Shown: positions 25,576 through 35,228, counted from the stretch's first letter. The stretch: DNA of 64,000 bases from JBLMYQ01 sp050258375 (GCA_050258375.1 JBLMYQ010000082.1:1-64000), one strand, 5' to 3'. Notes: generated by a model from the sequence alone, not told the origin. Made by a program: numbers and translations.

Positions 25576-27321
25576 ATCAAGCCTTTTCCCAAGGGCATCC
25601 TTTTGCTCTACAATTTCTTTTGGTAATTTTTCACCAAATTTAGCCAAAAAGGCTTCAAGCTCACTAAGTTCCTGCTTCCAAACCTGAACATCTACAGATA
25701 GCAGTTCCTCCAGAACTTCATTTGAAATATTCAGCCCTGTAAGTTCTAGTGTATTAGGAGCAGGAACGTAACCTATAGCTGTTTCTACAGCCTCCGCCTC
25801 CCCTTTACATCTATCTATTATCCATTTAAGTACACGCAGATTATCGCCGTAGCCAGGCCAGATAAACTTACCTTCAGAATTAGTCCTGAACCAGTTAACA
25901 TTAAATATCTTGGGCGGATGCGGTATTTTTTCTCCCATTTCAACCCAATGTTGAAAATAATCTGCCATATTGTATCCACAGAATGGTATCATAGCCATTG
26001 GGTCACGTCTCACAACTCCGATAGCCCCAGTTGCTGCTGCAGTTGTCTCTGAAGCCATAGTCGCTCCAACAAACACCCCATGCTGCCAATTAAATGACTG
26101 ATAAACCAGCGGAGCTACTTTTGCCCTTCTGCCTCCAAATACAATAGCAGAAATTGGTACCCCTTTTGGATTTTCCCACTCAGGTGATATTGTAGGACAC
26201 TGATTCGCAGGAGCTGTAAACCTCGAATTTGGATGTGCACCCGGCTCTCCGCTCTTGGAATTCCAAGGTTCTCCCTTCCAGTTAATTGGGTTAGGAGGAA
26301 TTTCTCTGTCGAGCCCTTCCCACCAGACAGTTCCATCAGACCCTTCTACTACATTCGTAAATATTGTATTCTTTTGAACAGTCTCCAAAGCATTAGGATT
26401 CGATTTTGAATTTGTACCCGGAGCAACCCCAAAGAATCCTGCCTCCGGATTAATAGCCCATAATCTTCCGTCTTCTCCAATTCTCATCCACGCAATATCA
26501 TCTCCAACCGTCCACACTTTATAGCCTTTGAACTCCTTTGGCGGAATAAGCATTGCCAGATTTGTCTTTCCGCAAGCACTCGGAAATGCAGCAGCAATAT
26601 AAGTTACCTCTCCCTGAGGATTTTCTACTCCAAGAATTAACATATGTTCAGCAAGCCAGCCTTCCCTTTTGCCCATATGGCTTGCTATTCTGAGTGCAAA
26701 ACATTTCTTCCCGAGCAGCACATTCCCTCCATATCCTGAGCCAACACTCCAAATCGTGTTATCCAGCGGAAAATGACATATATATCTTTTTTCCGGATTT
26801 AAATCTGCCTTTGAATGAAGCCCCTTTACAAAATCAGAAGAATCTCCAAGATGCTCTAACGCAGGTATTCCAACTCTGGTCATTATACTCATATTTAAAA
26901 CAACATAAATACTATCGGTCAACTCTATTCCAACCTTACTAAAAGGTGAACCCTGAGCTCCCATTAAATAAGGAACGACATACATTGTTCTCCCTGCCAT
27001 TGAACCGTCAAATATTTTTCCAAGCTTTTCGTATGCTTCTTCTGGAGGCATCCAATTATTTGTTACTCCTGCATCCTCCTTATTTGGCGTACAAATAAAT
27101 GTCAGATGCTCAACTCTTGCTACGTCATTTTGTGCAGTTCTATGTAAATAACATCCTGGAAGCTTTTCCTGATTTGCTTTACGAATCTCTCCCGTACTGC
27201 AAGCTTCATCAATCAGTCTCTTTTTTTCTTCCTCAGAGCCATCAATCCATACAATTTTTTCCGGCTTTGTAAGTTTCGCCATTTCCTGTACCCATAAATC
27301 TACTGACTTGTTATTGTACAT
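25570..27321 (-). CDS. pckG: Phosphoenolpyruvate carboxykinase (GTP)
   Basis: Interconverts oxaloacetate and phosphoenolpyruvate with GTP/GDP, at the branch between glycolysis and C4 metabolism. In anaerobic clostridia it can run toward oxaloacetate. The 583 residues show the GTP-type P-loop FPSACGKTNLAM, the TVGDDIAWMRIG metal site, NPNALETVQ and the guanine-pocket region NVNWFRTNSEG, which distinguish it from the ATP-type enzyme. Length is slightly under the usual 600. The promoter is at 27393-27421 and a 26-bp palindrome lies just upstream of it. Confidence 0.96.
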   Translation of the reverse strand: MYNNKSVDLWVQEMAKLTKPEKIVWIDGSEEEKKRLIDEACSTGEIRKANQEKLPGCYLHRTAQNDVARVEHLTFICTPNKEDAGVTNNWMPPEEAYEKLGKIFDGSMAGRTMYVVPYLMGAQGSPFSKVGIELTDSIYVVLNMSIMTRVGIPALEHLGDSSDFVKGLHSKADLNPEKRYICHFPLDNTIWSVGSGYGGNVLLGKKCFALRIASHMGKREGWLAEHMLILGVENPQGEVTYIAAAFPSACGKTNLAMLIPPKEFKGYKVWTVGDDIAWMRIGEDGRLWAINPEAGFFGVAPGTNSKSNPNALETVQKNTIFTNVVEGSDGTVWWEGLDREIPPNPINWKGEPWNSKSGEPGAHPNSRFTAPANQCPTISPEWENPKGVPISAIVFGGRRAKVAPLVYQSFNWQHGVFVGATMASETTAAATGAIGVVRRDPMAMIPFCGYNMADYFQHWVEMGEKIPHPPKIFNVNWFRTNSEGKFIWPGYGDNLRVLKWIIDRCKGEAEAVETAIGYVPAPNTLELTGLNISNEVLEELLSVDVQVWKQELSELEAFLAKFGEKLPKEIVEQKDALGKRLDS

Positions 27322-27392
27322 ATTAATTTCTCCTTTTAAAAATTAAAATTGAATAAATCCCATTCTTGGGTTTCAATTAAGGGTTTATATAC

Positions 27393-27421
27393 AATATAGT
27401 ACATTATTATTTAGCTGTAAA
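27393..27421 (-). promoter_or_regulatory. Promoter of pckG
   Basis: On the minus strand, TTTACA (27421-27416) and TATATT (27398-27393) are separated by exactly 17 bp. The start codon lies about 70 bp further on, behind AAAAGGAG. Confidence 0.6.
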
Positions 27422-27434
27422 CGTATTTAATCCA

Positions 27435-27460
27435 TAAATAGTAAAATATTTTACTATTTA
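27435..27460. promoter_or_regulatory. Perfect 26-bp palindrome between pckG and the chemoreceptor gene
   Basis: TAAATAGTAAAAT followed directly by ATTTTACTATTTA, with no mismatch and no spacer. It lies 14 bp upstream of the pckG -35 box and overlaps the -35 position of a TATAAT (27480-27485) that faces the chemoreceptor. This is the form and place of an operator for a dimeric regulator acting on both genes. Confidence 0.7.
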
Positions 27461-27581
27461 ATTAGCTTCAATTCCGTTGTATAATATAAACAAATGCAAC
27501 ACATTGTTATATATGCATTCTTCTATTAACTCCTATATATTCCAACATTATATATTTAATCTTAATTTCAGGAGGCTCCCT

Positions 27582-29648
27582 ATGTCCTTAAAAAAGAAAT
27601 TCATACTGGTAATAATTCTGACAATGATTGTCCCTACAATCATTGGCGTTTTGCTTCTTAATTTGAATGTAAAGCACAGCATCTATGGCTTCGAAGAAGA
27701 ACAAAATCAGAAAAATCTTCAGAGCATACAAGCAACCTTAGCCCAGAAAGTTGAAGAGCTTAAAACAAGCACTTTTGAAGGATGGGGCTGTTGGGATACC
27801 TTATATGAAGCCGCAAAAAATAAGGACTTACAGACCATAAAGGATGAAGCTTTTAGTACCATTACAACTTCCGCAAAATTTATGGCTGTAACTGATCTGC
27901 AAGGCAATATAATTGCCTCTGTCAGCAGAGGTGACTATTTAAACAAACTAAAAAATTTAAAGAATACTCCCTTTTTCACAGGTATCAACAACCATAAGAA
28001 TTACTATGCAGGGTTCGTCCAGCTTCCTGACGGCTTGGCTATTGTAGGTATTACCAAAATAGTACGTTCAGACGATTTAAAATGCCTTGACCCTTCAGGA
28101 GTATTTATATTTGGCGAATATTTGTCTTCTGACCTTATTAAAAAAATAAGTGATATTGTTGGCATAAAAATTTCCATTTATGCTTCTAATGGAAAAACAA
28201 TTTCTATATCCCCAATCACAGAAAAGGATACCACCCAATTTAGTAATTTTCTTAATCAATTAAAATCAAATAATATTATAACCGAAACAAAAGAACAAAA
28301 TGGTCAAAGAACACTTATATCTGTAGGCAAAATGCTTGATATGAATAATAATTTGATTGGTGCAATTATAGCAGAAGGACATTCAAAATCAAGCATAGAA
28401 GCCCTTAACTCTATCAGGCTGATTGCTTTAATTACTGTTATAGCAATTGTTTGTTTATCATCAATCATAGTAATATGGGTACACAAAAATATTATAGTTC
28501 AATTAATAAATATAAAAAACATTATGGAGCTTAGGGATTTAAATAAAGAGCTGCCAATAAAAGGGAAAGATGAGATAAACTTGCTTGCAAAATCCTTTAA
28601 TGAATTTATTCAACTATTAAAAACAACCATCCGTCAAATACGCGCAACATCACAGACAGTTGCTTCTTCTTCGCAGGAAATAAATGCAACTACAGAAGAA
28701 CTTTCAGGAAGTACGGAGAATTTATCAGGTTCCGGCATTAAAACGCTGGGATTTATTGAAGAAATTGATGATAGCATGCAAAAAATTTCATATAATGTGC
28801 AAGAGGTAGCCGGGAATATTTCTAACGTAACAAATCTATTGGAAAATCTTGCAGACAAAGTAAAAACCGTCACTGAAAATATTCACATGGTTGAAAAGCA
28901 AGCTGAAAGCTCTCTTGGTGCAACTCAGTCAGGCAAACAATCAATAGAAAATACTCATCAGGAAATTGATAAAATTAGTCATACATTCGGAGAACTGACT
29001 TCTGCAATAAAAGATTTGGGAATTTCCGCAGTACAAATTGGTGAGATAGTTAATGTAATTGAGGATATAGCAGATCAAACAAACCTTTTGGCTTTAAATG
29101 CCGCAATAGAGGCTGCAAGCGCCGGTGAACACGGGAAAGGCTTCGGAGTGGTTGCAGAATCAGTAAAAAGCCTGGCAGAAAAAAGTGCGGAAGCAACTAA
29201 GCTTATATCCAAGCTTATTAAAGGGATACAAGAAAATGTCGGTACCGCAGTAGAAATTTCTAAAAATGGTACTAAAGAAATGGAATTAGGTGTAGAATTA
29301 GCTAAAGAAACACATACTGCTCTTGAAACTATCCGAATAGAAGTTGAAAATACAGTAGAGGTTATAAAAAAGGTTTCAGCTCTTACTGAACAGCAGGAAC
29401 AGGATATAAAAATGGTGGTAATTGCTTCTGAAAATATAAATAATTTATCAAAAGGAATTTCAACATCAGTTAAAGAGCAGGTTGATGCTAACAAGCAAGC
29501 GGTATCGTCAATGAAAGAAGTAACCGAATCGGTTAATTTCATTTCGGGTGGAAATCATGAAATAGCTAAAGCAACAGAAACGCTAACCCATGAAGCAGTA
29601 AGCCTTTCTGACTTGGTTGAAAAATTCAATGTTTCTGAGGAAGAATAA
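27582..29648 (+). CDS. Methyl-accepting chemotaxis protein with CHASE4-like sensor
   Basis: A 688-residue chemoreceptor. I start it at the ATG of MSLKKKFILV, with AGGAGG 7 bp upstream, rather than 35 codons earlier. It has one membrane helix near the N terminus, an extracellular sensor of about 240 residues (FEGWGCWDTLYEAAKN is CHASE4-like), and a second helix near 300. A HAMP region follows, then a long signalling coiled coil with the hairpin tip EDIADQTNLLALNAAIEAAS. There is no C-terminal CheR/CheB docking peptide. It would signal through CheA/CheW encoded elsewhere. Divergent from pckG across a shared palindrome. Confidence 0.92.
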   Translation: MSLKKKFILVIILTMIVPTIIGVLLLNLNVKHSIYGFEEEQNQKNLQSIQATLAQKVEELKTSTFEGWGCWDTLYEAAKNKDLQTIKDEAFSTITTSAKFMAVTDLQGNIIASVSRGDYLNKLKNLKNTPFFTGINNHKNYYAGFVQLPDGLAIVGITKIVRSDDLKCLDPSGVFIFGEYLSSDLIKKISDIVGIKISIYASNGKTISISPITEKDTTQFSNFLNQLKSNNIITETKEQNGQRTLISVGKMLDMNNNLIGAIIAEGHSKSSIEALNSIRLIALITVIAIVCLSSIIVIWVHKNIIVQLINIKNIMELRDLNKELPIKGKDEINLLAKSFNEFIQLLKTTIRQIRATSQTVASSSQEINATTEELSGSTENLSGSGIKTLGFIEEIDDSMQKISYNVQEVAGNISNVTNLLENLADKVKTVTENIHMVEKQAESSLGATQSGKQSIENTHQEIDKISHTFGELTSAIKDLGISAVQIGEIVNVIEDIADQTNLLALNAAIEAASAGEHGKGFGVVAESVKSLAEKSAEATKLISKLIKGIQENVGTAVEISKNGTKEMELGVELAKETHTALETIRIEVENTVEVIKKVSALTEQQEQDIKMVVIASENINNLSKGISTSVKEQVDANKQAVSSMKEVTESVNFISGGNHEIAKATETLTHEAVSLSDLVEKFNVSEEE

Positions 29649-29681
29649 AGAATATACCGTCTTGAAGGAGGATATTTCATA

Positions 29682-30158
29682 GTGCTAAAAGATTTTAAAG
29701 AAGGAACCTTTAAAGCAAAAGAATTTCCTAAAAAAGTCCAGGGTTATTTTCACGAATTAATTACACTTAGTCGCAGCTCAACATACGCACCTTACAGCAA
29801 TTTTGGTGTGTGCGCACTTATAATTGACTCTGAAGAAACAAAATTCTTTGGTGTGAATTGTGAAACAGCAAACTATGACAGCAGCTGCGCAGAGGCAGGC
29901 TCAGTTATGAATTATGTCCTGGGAGGCCGTAAGGGTATTAAGCTGATTATTATCTATGGCGCTCCTTTAAAATCAGAAGCAATATCCGGTCATTTTTCAA
30001 CTCCTTGCGGAAGATGCCGCCAACGTCTTTATGAGCATGCTAAATCTGATACCAGAATAGTTTGCCTTGATCAATCAGGAGAAAATGTCCTTGTTTTTAA
30101 AATGGAGACCTTGCTTCCAAAAGCATTCGGACCAGAAGACCTGGGTCTAAGCAAATAA
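29682..30158 (+). CDS. cdd: Cytidine deaminase family protein
   Basis: Zinc-dependent deaminase of cytidine or deoxycytidine in pyrimidine salvage. The 158 residues carry SRSSTYAPYSNFGVCALI, the catalytic Glu motif SSCAEAGSV (Cys ligand and proton-shuttling Glu) and the second zinc motif TPCGRCRQRL. It is about 20-25 residues longer than typical Cdd and its active-site segment NCETANYD differs from the common NVENASY, so another nucleoside or base could be the substrate. GTG start with AAGGAGG upstream. It follows the chemoreceptor by 33 bp and ends at a terminator. Confidence 0.85.
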   Translation: MLKDFKEGTFKAKEFPKKVQGYFHELITLSRSSTYAPYSNFGVCALIIDSEETKFFGVNCETANYDSSCAEAGSVMNYVLGGRKGIKLIIIYGAPLKSEAISGHFSTPCGRCRQRLYEHAKSDTRIVCLDQSGENVLVFKMETLLPKAFGPEDLGLSK

Positions 30159-30160
30159 CT

Positions 30161-30197
30161 CACCCCTAACCCCTCTCTTAAAAAAGAGGGGTTATTT
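30161..30197 (+). terminator. Terminator formed by a CCCCTCT dispersed repeat
   Basis: AACCCCTCT (30168-30176) pairs with AGAGGGGTT (30185-30193) and is followed by ATTT, right after cdd and overlapping the last codon of rsmA. The preceding CTCACCCCT makes it a copy of the dispersed repeat also seen at 5130 in reverse orientation. Confidence 0.75.
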
Positions 30198-31043
30198 CAT
30201 GTATTCCGCAATTCTTGCAAACTCTTCTATGGTTAACGTCTCAGGTCTTCTGCTCTCTTCAATACCTATCTCCCCAAGCATTTTTACAATTTCATTCTTT
30301 GGCAGCCCAAAGATTCCCGAGTTTGCCAAGCTGTTTAATAATGTCTTTCTTCTTTGTGCAAATGAAGCCTTAACAACCTTGAAGAAGCTTTCCTTGCTTT
30401 TGATTTCAACAGGAGGTTTTTCATTTACATCTATCCTGATAATACTTGAAGTCACATCAGGTCTTGGCATGAAGCAGTGCGGTGGAACATCGAACATCTT
30501 CCGGGCTGTACCATAAAACGATGCCGAAACGGTCAGTGCCCCATATTCTTTGCCTCCAGGTCTTGCAGTTATTCTATCAGCCACTTCCTTCTGAACCATA
30601 ACTACAACAGAACTGATTTGAGAGCATTCTTCAAGAATCTTCATAATAACCGGAGTGGTTATATAGTAAGGAAGGTTTGCAATAACCTTTGCTTTTTTGC
30701 TGTGATTAAAACCTGCTACTAATTCATCAAGCTTTACCCTTAGAATATCATCCTGGATTATCTTATAATTATTAAAATTACCTAATACCTCGTCCAATAT
30801 TTGAGCAAACCTCTTATCAATCTCAATGGCGGCAACCTGTCCTGCATTTTTGCACAATTCTGCGGTTAGTACTCCAAGTCCAGGTCCAATTTCGATTACC
30901 AAATCATCCTTTGATACCTCTCCAGCCTTTATTATAGAATCCAAAATCTGCTGGTCTATAAGGAAATTCTGTCCAAATCTTTTATTTGCATTAATATTAT
31001 ATTTTTGCATTATACCTTTAGTTTTTTCATATAAATTGTTCAT
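30192..31043 (-). CDS. rsmA: 16S rRNA dimethyladenosine transferase
   Basis: Also called KsgA; it dimethylates two adjacent adenines near the 3' end of 16S rRNA during 30S assembly. The 283 residues contain QNFLIDQQILDSII, the SAM motif VIEIGPGLGVLTAEL and the catalytic motif IANLPYYITTPVI (NLPY). The C-terminal substrate domain with AQRRKTLLNSL is complete. It lies downstream of the yabE-like gene, an order common in Firmicutes (metG-tatD-yabE-rsmA), with a terminator between. Confidence 0.96.
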   Translation of the reverse strand: MNNLYEKTKGIMQKYNINANKRFGQNFLIDQQILDSIIKAGEVSKDDLVIEIGPGLGVLTAELCKNAGQVAAIEIDKRFAQILDEVLGNFNNYKIIQDDILRVKLDELVAGFNHSKKAKVIANLPYYITTPVIMKILEECSQISSVVVMVQKEVADRITARPGGKEYGALTVSASFYGTARKMFDVPPHCFMPRPDVTSSIIRIDVNEKPPVEIKSKESFFKVVKASFAQRRKTLLNSLANSGIFGLPKNEIVKMLGEIGIEESRRPETLTIEEFARIAEYMK

Positions 31044-31057
31044 AGCTCACCCTTCGG

Positions 31058-31103
31058 ATTTTAAAAGGTCGAAAATCCTATAAGGATTTTTCGACCTTTT
31101 ATA
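31058..31103 (-). terminator. Strong hairpin between the yabE-like gene and rsmA
   Basis: AAAAGGTCGAAAATCC pairs with GGATTTTTCGACCTTTT across a 5-nt loop. This is one of the longest stems in the window and should end much of the transcription from the yabE-like gene. Confidence 0.88.
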
Positions 31104-31142
31104 CTCTAATTATTTTACTCTCTAAAATTCATCTTATGTATT

Positions 31143-32135
31143 CTATTCAAGAACATATACCTTAACCTTACGAACACCCCAGTCGTTAACTTCTTGACGT
31201 GTTTCGAAAAACAGGTCTATTATATTTCCTTTTATTGCGCCGCCAGTATCTGCAGCAATTGAGTATCCATAGTTTGAAACACCATTTTGCATACTCTCAA
31301 TATAAAGTCTTGAACCAAGCGGTATTACGTGCGGATCAACTGCAACCACACCCTTTCTGGTTTTCATACCAGTTGCAGTAATTCCAAAGCCTGCACTTCC
31401 CGGTTTTTTACCTGTTTCAGAATAACTGTTGTAGTACGCTGTTGCTTTCATTTCGATTACTCTTTTAAATCTTAAAGTATCCCCTCTGGAAGTTACAAGT
31501 AATCTGCGCGTCCCTTCTTGTACTAACTTATCTACAGGCTTTACCGCCACCTTAGTAGATATAAGTTTTCTGCTTACTTCCTTTCCATTCCTGAATATGA
31601 CCTTGTATTGTTTAACGACCAAACCAGGTTTCCCTTGTTTAATGACCCTTTTTTCGCCTTTAAAAAGCTTACTATCAACCTTACTCTTTGTTTTATATGG
31701 TATTTTATCTTTTACAGTTATTATTTTTTCTTTAGTGGTAACCTTAGGTTTTAGAATTATATCCTTCGGTTCTATATTTTGTTTTGCCGGCTTTATTCCA
31801 ACTGCAGAAGCCACAAGACTAACTGTATTTTTTTCTGCCGGCTGGGCAACAGGCGCCTTTTTAGCAATAATCACAACTTTGTCACCCAATATGCTATCCG
31901 TTTCAGGCTGGATAACATCTGTACTGCTTAGCTTAATTCCTGTTTCTTTCAGCAATTCGCCAACAGTCTTCGCCATGGTTTTTACACAAATTTTATTACC
32001 CTTGTTGTCAATTCTAACTTCCTTAACCTGTGATGCATAAACGACCACGCTTGCAACCATCGCAAGGCAAAGTGTAAAAGCCAGGAGAAGCACTTGTTTA
32101 AGCTTAAACCGCTTATTACCTTTTTCACAGTGCAT
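31143..32135 (-). CDS. YabE-like protein: DUF348, G5 and 3D domains
   Basis: A 330-residue exported protein related to resuscitation-promoting/cell-wall proteins. A signal anchor (LLLAFTLCLAMVASVVVYA, about 16-34) is followed by one DUF348 repeat (VKEVRIDNKGNKICVKTMAKTVGEL). A charged linker and a G5 domain come next, around KTKSKVDSKLFKGEKRVIKQG. The C-terminal 3D domain starts at MKATAYYNS and contains the three acidic residues of the presumed lytic transglycosylase-like site (VAVDPHVIPLG, AADTGGAIKG, DLFF). A promoter and a leader of about 110 nt precede it. Confidence 0.9.
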   Translation of the reverse strand: MHCEKGNKRFKLKQVLLLAFTLCLAMVASVVVYASQVKEVRIDNKGNKICVKTMAKTVGELLKETGIKLSSTDVIQPETDSILGDKVVIIAKKAPVAQPAEKNTVSLVASAVGIKPAKQNIEPKDIILKPKVTTKEKIITVKDKIPYKTKSKVDSKLFKGEKRVIKQGKPGLVVKQYKVIFRNGKEVSRKLISTKVAVKPVDKLVQEGTRRLLVTSRGDTLRFKRVIEMKATAYYNSYSETGKKPGSAGFGITATGMKTRKGVVAVDPHVIPLGSRLYIESMQNGVSNYGYSIAADTGGAIKGNIIDLFFETRQEVNDWGVRKVKVYVLE

Positions 32136-32271
32136 CTACTGCCATTACCTCCTACTTTTTTTTATATAAATAGGAAACCATGCTCAAATTCAAATATTCA
32201 TATAGACAAGCATAATTCCCAAGTTCGAACAAAACTTTTTTATGGTTTTGCTCTTCCTAAGGGTCACGACA

Positions 32272-32300
32272 ATTTTAATACTTTTTATCAGTTTTGTCAA
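32272..32300 (-). promoter_or_regulatory. Promoter of the yabE-like gene
   Basis: On the minus strand, a consensus TTGACA (32300-32295) and TAAAAT (32277-32272) are separated by 17 bp. The transcript would have a leader of more than 100 nt that includes a small hairpin, GCAAAAC/GTTTTGT. I could not match the leader to a known riboswitch. Confidence 0.75.
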
Positions 32301-32375
32301 ATTTACGCTCAAACGTTTATTTTTCTAGGGCTATAGTAACATTATATTACTTATTATGTAAAATGTTGCCTGCTA

Positions 32376-33146
32376 TTATTTTATTCCAAATAGTCTTTTT
32401 GTATTCTCAGTAGTTGTTTTTGCGATTTCTTCAATTGGAACTCCCCGTATTTGGGAAATTTTCTCTGCTACAAGGCGGACATAGCCGGAATGGTTTCTTT
32501 GGCCCCTGAAAGGCTCCGGAGTAAGATAAGGACAGTCAGTCTCAATTAAAATTCTATTTTCAGGCATTTTTTCTAATATCTCAACTGATTTTTTAGCATT
32601 TTTAAAGGTTATTGAGCCTCCAAATGAAATATAAAATCCAAGTTCCAGAAGCTCTTTTGCCATTTCCCAGCTGCCTGCAAAGCAGTGGAATACCCCTGAA
32701 TTCAAATATGGTGCATATTTTCTGACTATATTCATCATATCTTCATGTGAATCCCTGTTATGAATTATAATAGGCATATTAAGTTCTTTTGATAACTCAA
32801 CTTGCTTAGTGAACCATTGCTTTTGGATTTCGCGTGGAGAATAATCATAAAAATAATCAAGCCCAATTTCTCCTACAGCAACAACTTTATGATGCCCACA
32901 AAGCTTTTTCAGCTCCTCATAATCACTGCTGCCAAGCTTCTCAACTTCATGCGGATGAACACCTGCAGCAGCATAAATAAAATCGTATTTTTCTGCCAAT
33001 TCTATGCTTTTTTTTGATGTAGCTATATCCGAACCAGCGTTGAGTATATATTTAACTCCGCTGTTAAATGCATTAAGGATTACTTCATCGTAATCCTCTG
33101 CAAATCTTTTATCATCATAATGTGCATGCGAATCGAATAATTCCAT
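32376..33146 (-). CDS. tatD: TatD family metal-dependent hydrolase
   Basis: A TIM-barrel metallo-hydrolase of 256 residues, in a family with DNase activity. Metal ligands are seen in FDSHAHYDD, VGEIGLDYFYD, IIHNRDSHEDM, GVFHCFAGS and LIETDCPYLTPEPFRG. Length is normal. It starts 3 bp after the stop of metG, an arrangement conserved in Firmicutes, and is followed after about 240 bp by the separately promoted yabE-like gene. Confidence 0.95.
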   Translation of the reverse strand: MELFDSHAHYDDKRFAEDYDEVILNAFNSGVKYILNAGSDIATSKKSIELAEKYDFIYAAAGVHPHEVEKLGSSDYEELKKLCGHHKVVAVGEIGLDYFYDYSPREIQKQWFTKQVELSKELNMPIIIHNRDSHEDMMNIVRKYAPYLNSGVFHCFAGSWEMAKELLELGFYISFGGSITFKNAKKSVEILEKMPENRILIETDCPYLTPEPFRGQRNHSGYVRLVAEKISQIRGVPIEEIAKTTTENTKRLFGIK

Positions 33147-33149
33147 AAG

Positions 33150-35069
33150 TTATTTTACCCTCGCTCCCCGCTCTATCTCCTTATCCGTACAAGCAAGCAC
33201 CAGCTTTTCTTCATTGCTTGCCGCCAGAATCATTCCATGTGACTCAATTCCGCGAAGCTTTACAGGCTTCAGATTGGCTACAAGAATTACGTTCTTACCT
33301 ACCATATCTTCAGCCAAGTAGTGCTTAGCAATCCCGGAAACTACTGTTCTCTCACCATCTCCGGCATCTACTGTAAGCTTTAACAGCTTATCTGCCCCTT
33401 CAACCTTTTCAGCCCTTAAAACCTTTGCAATCCTCAAATCTATCTTTGCAAAATCATCTATTGTAATATACTCTTCTTTTTGGGCTGGCTCTTCAACCTT
33501 TGGCTGTGCAGCCTTTACAGGTTCTTCCTTGATTTCTATACGAGGGAATATCGCTTCAGCTTTTTTAACCCTTGTTCCTTCTTTCAAAATTCCCCACTGT
33601 TTTGCAGAATCCCAATCAGTAAGTACTCCCTCAGTGATACCGAACTGTTCCCAAATTTTTGCCGGTGTTTTAGTAAGGAAAGGTCTTATCAATATAGAAA
33701 TTATCCTTACACCTTCAGCAAGATTATACATTACTGTACCTAATCTTGACTTATTTGCAGAATCTTTTCCCAGAGACCACGGAGTTGTTTCATCAATATA
33801 CTTATTTACTCTTGAAATGGTTTTCCATATCTCGGTCAGCGCAAGATGAGAATGCATTTTTTCCATATGCTCCTCAACCTTTTCTACCGTGCCCAATACA
33901 ATCGCTTTTAAATCATCATCGAATTCGCCTTTTGTTCCATCAGCAGGAAGGATACCATCAAAATATTTTTCTATCATTGCAGTAGTCCTGCTAACAAGAT
34001 TACCCAAATCATTTGCCAGGTCAGAATTCATTCTGTTTACAAGCAGTTCCTCTGAATAGTTCCCATCAGAACCAAAAGGGACTTCTCGAAGCAAATAATA
34101 TCTTACTGCATCAAGCCCATATTTTTCTATTAAAATTACCGGGTCAACAACATTGCCCTTTGACTTTGACATTTTCCCACCATCAATAACAAGCCAACCA
34201 TGACCAAACACCTGATTTGGGAGCTCAAGTCCAAGAGCCATAAGCATAATGGGCCAAGTAATAGTGTGAAACCGAATAATTTCTTTACCTACAACATGAA
34301 AATTTGCAGGCCAGTATTTTTTAAATTTTTCATTATTCTCAGTCATATATCCTAATGCAGTTATATAGTTTGAAAGCGCATCAAGCCAAACATATATAAC
34401 ATGCTTATCATCAAAATCGACAGGGATTCCCCATTTGAAAGAAGTTCTTGAAACACAAAGGTCTTCAAGTCCCGGTTTTAAGAAGTTATTTATCATTTCA
34501 TTTGCTCTTGAAACGGGTTGAATGAATTCTGGATTATCTTCAATATGCTTAATAAGCCTGTTAGCATATCTTGACATTTTAAAAAAATAGCTTTCTTCTT
34601 TTACTAATTCAACATCTCTGTTGCAATCAGGGCATTTCCCATCAGCCAGCTGCGTTTCGGTCCAGAAGGATTCGCATGGCGTACAGTACCAGCCTTCATA
34701 TTCTCCTTTATAAATATCCCCCTGGTCATAAAGCTTTTTAAATATCTTTTGCACAATCTTCTTATGTCTTTCCTCTGTTGTCCTTAAAAAATCATCATTA
34801 GTTATATCCATCAGCTTCCATAGCTTTTTTATTCCTGCAACTATTTCATCAACATATTCTTGCGGAGTTACTCCTTTTTCTTGTGCTTTTCTTTCAATCT
34901 TCTGTCCATGCTCATCTGTTCCGGTAAGAAACATGACATCATAGCCTCTGAGTCTTTTATATCTCGCCATAGCATCGCAAGCTACCGAACAGTAAGAATG
35001 CCCTATATGAAGCTTGTCGCTAGGGTAATATATTGGTGTTGTTATGTAGAATGTTTTTTTGTCCTCCAT
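33150..35069 (-). CDS. metG: Methionine--tRNA ligase
   Basis: Charges tRNA-Met. The 639 residues include the HIGH motif (DKLHIGHSY), a zinc knuckle (CTPCESF and CPDCNRDV, near 127-147), the GGKMSKSKGNVV loop near 300 and the anticodon-binding helical domain. A C-terminal Trbp111-like tRNA-binding domain follows (IDDFAKIDLRIAKVL...VLVANLKPVKLRG), joined by an Ala/Pro/Lys linker. I see no T-box leader in the 100 bp upstream. Confidence 0.97.
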   Translation of the reverse strand: MEDKKTFYITTPIYYPSDKLHIGHSYCSVACDAMARYKRLRGYDVMFLTGTDEHGQKIERKAQEKGVTPQEYVDEIVAGIKKLWKLMDITNDDFLRTTEERHKKIVQKIFKKLYDQGDIYKGEYEGWYCTPCESFWTETQLADGKCPDCNRDVELVKEESYFFKMSRYANRLIKHIEDNPEFIQPVSRANEMINNFLKPGLEDLCVSRTSFKWGIPVDFDDKHVIYVWLDALSNYITALGYMTENNEKFKKYWPANFHVVGKEIIRFHTITWPIMLMALGLELPNQVFGHGWLVIDGGKMSKSKGNVVDPVILIEKYGLDAVRYYLLREVPFGSDGNYSEELLVNRMNSDLANDLGNLVSRTTAMIEKYFDGILPADGTKGEFDDDLKAIVLGTVEKVEEHMEKMHSHLALTEIWKTISRVNKYIDETTPWSLGKDSANKSRLGTVMYNLAEGVRIISILIRPFLTKTPAKIWEQFGITEGVLTDWDSAKQWGILKEGTRVKKAEAIFPRIEIKEEPVKAAQPKVEEPAQKEEYITIDDFAKIDLRIAKVLRAEKVEGADKLLKLTVDAGDGERTVVSGIAKHYLAEDMVGKNVILVANLKPVKLRGIESHGMILAASNEEKLVLACTDKEIERGARVK

Positions 35070-35107
35070 AAAATCAGTCCCTTCTTGAAAATTATTATTC
35101 TAATTAG

Positions 35108-35132
35108 ACGAGCCAATGTCTCGCCCCTATAA
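35108..35132. repeat. Short dispersed repeat, copy 1 (GAGCCAATGTCTC)
   Basis: CGAGCCAATGTCTCGCCCCTA recurs with one change at 63814-63834 upstream of mnmA. In this copy CGAG and CTCG form a short hairpin. A more distant relative is at 51035-51060. Confidence 0.6.
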
Positions 35133-35196
35133 ATTCTATCAACTGTTTTTAATACTATACTCATATTTTGCTTATTTTTCAAGTATTATTGCATAG

Positions 35197-35228
35197 AAAA
35201 AGAGCAAGGATTTATCCTCACTCTTTTC
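35197..35228 (-). terminator. Rho-independent terminator of the 35236 gene
   Basis: AAAAGAG/CTCTTTT with an inner GGAT/ATCC pair, followed on the minus strand by T residues. It begins 8 bp after the stop. Confidence 0.75.

Noticed and set aside
32136..32271. c-di-AMP (ydaO) riboswitch ahead of the yabE-like gene
   Set aside because: The leader is of suitable length and the gene type fits, but I could not find the conserved sequence blocks.
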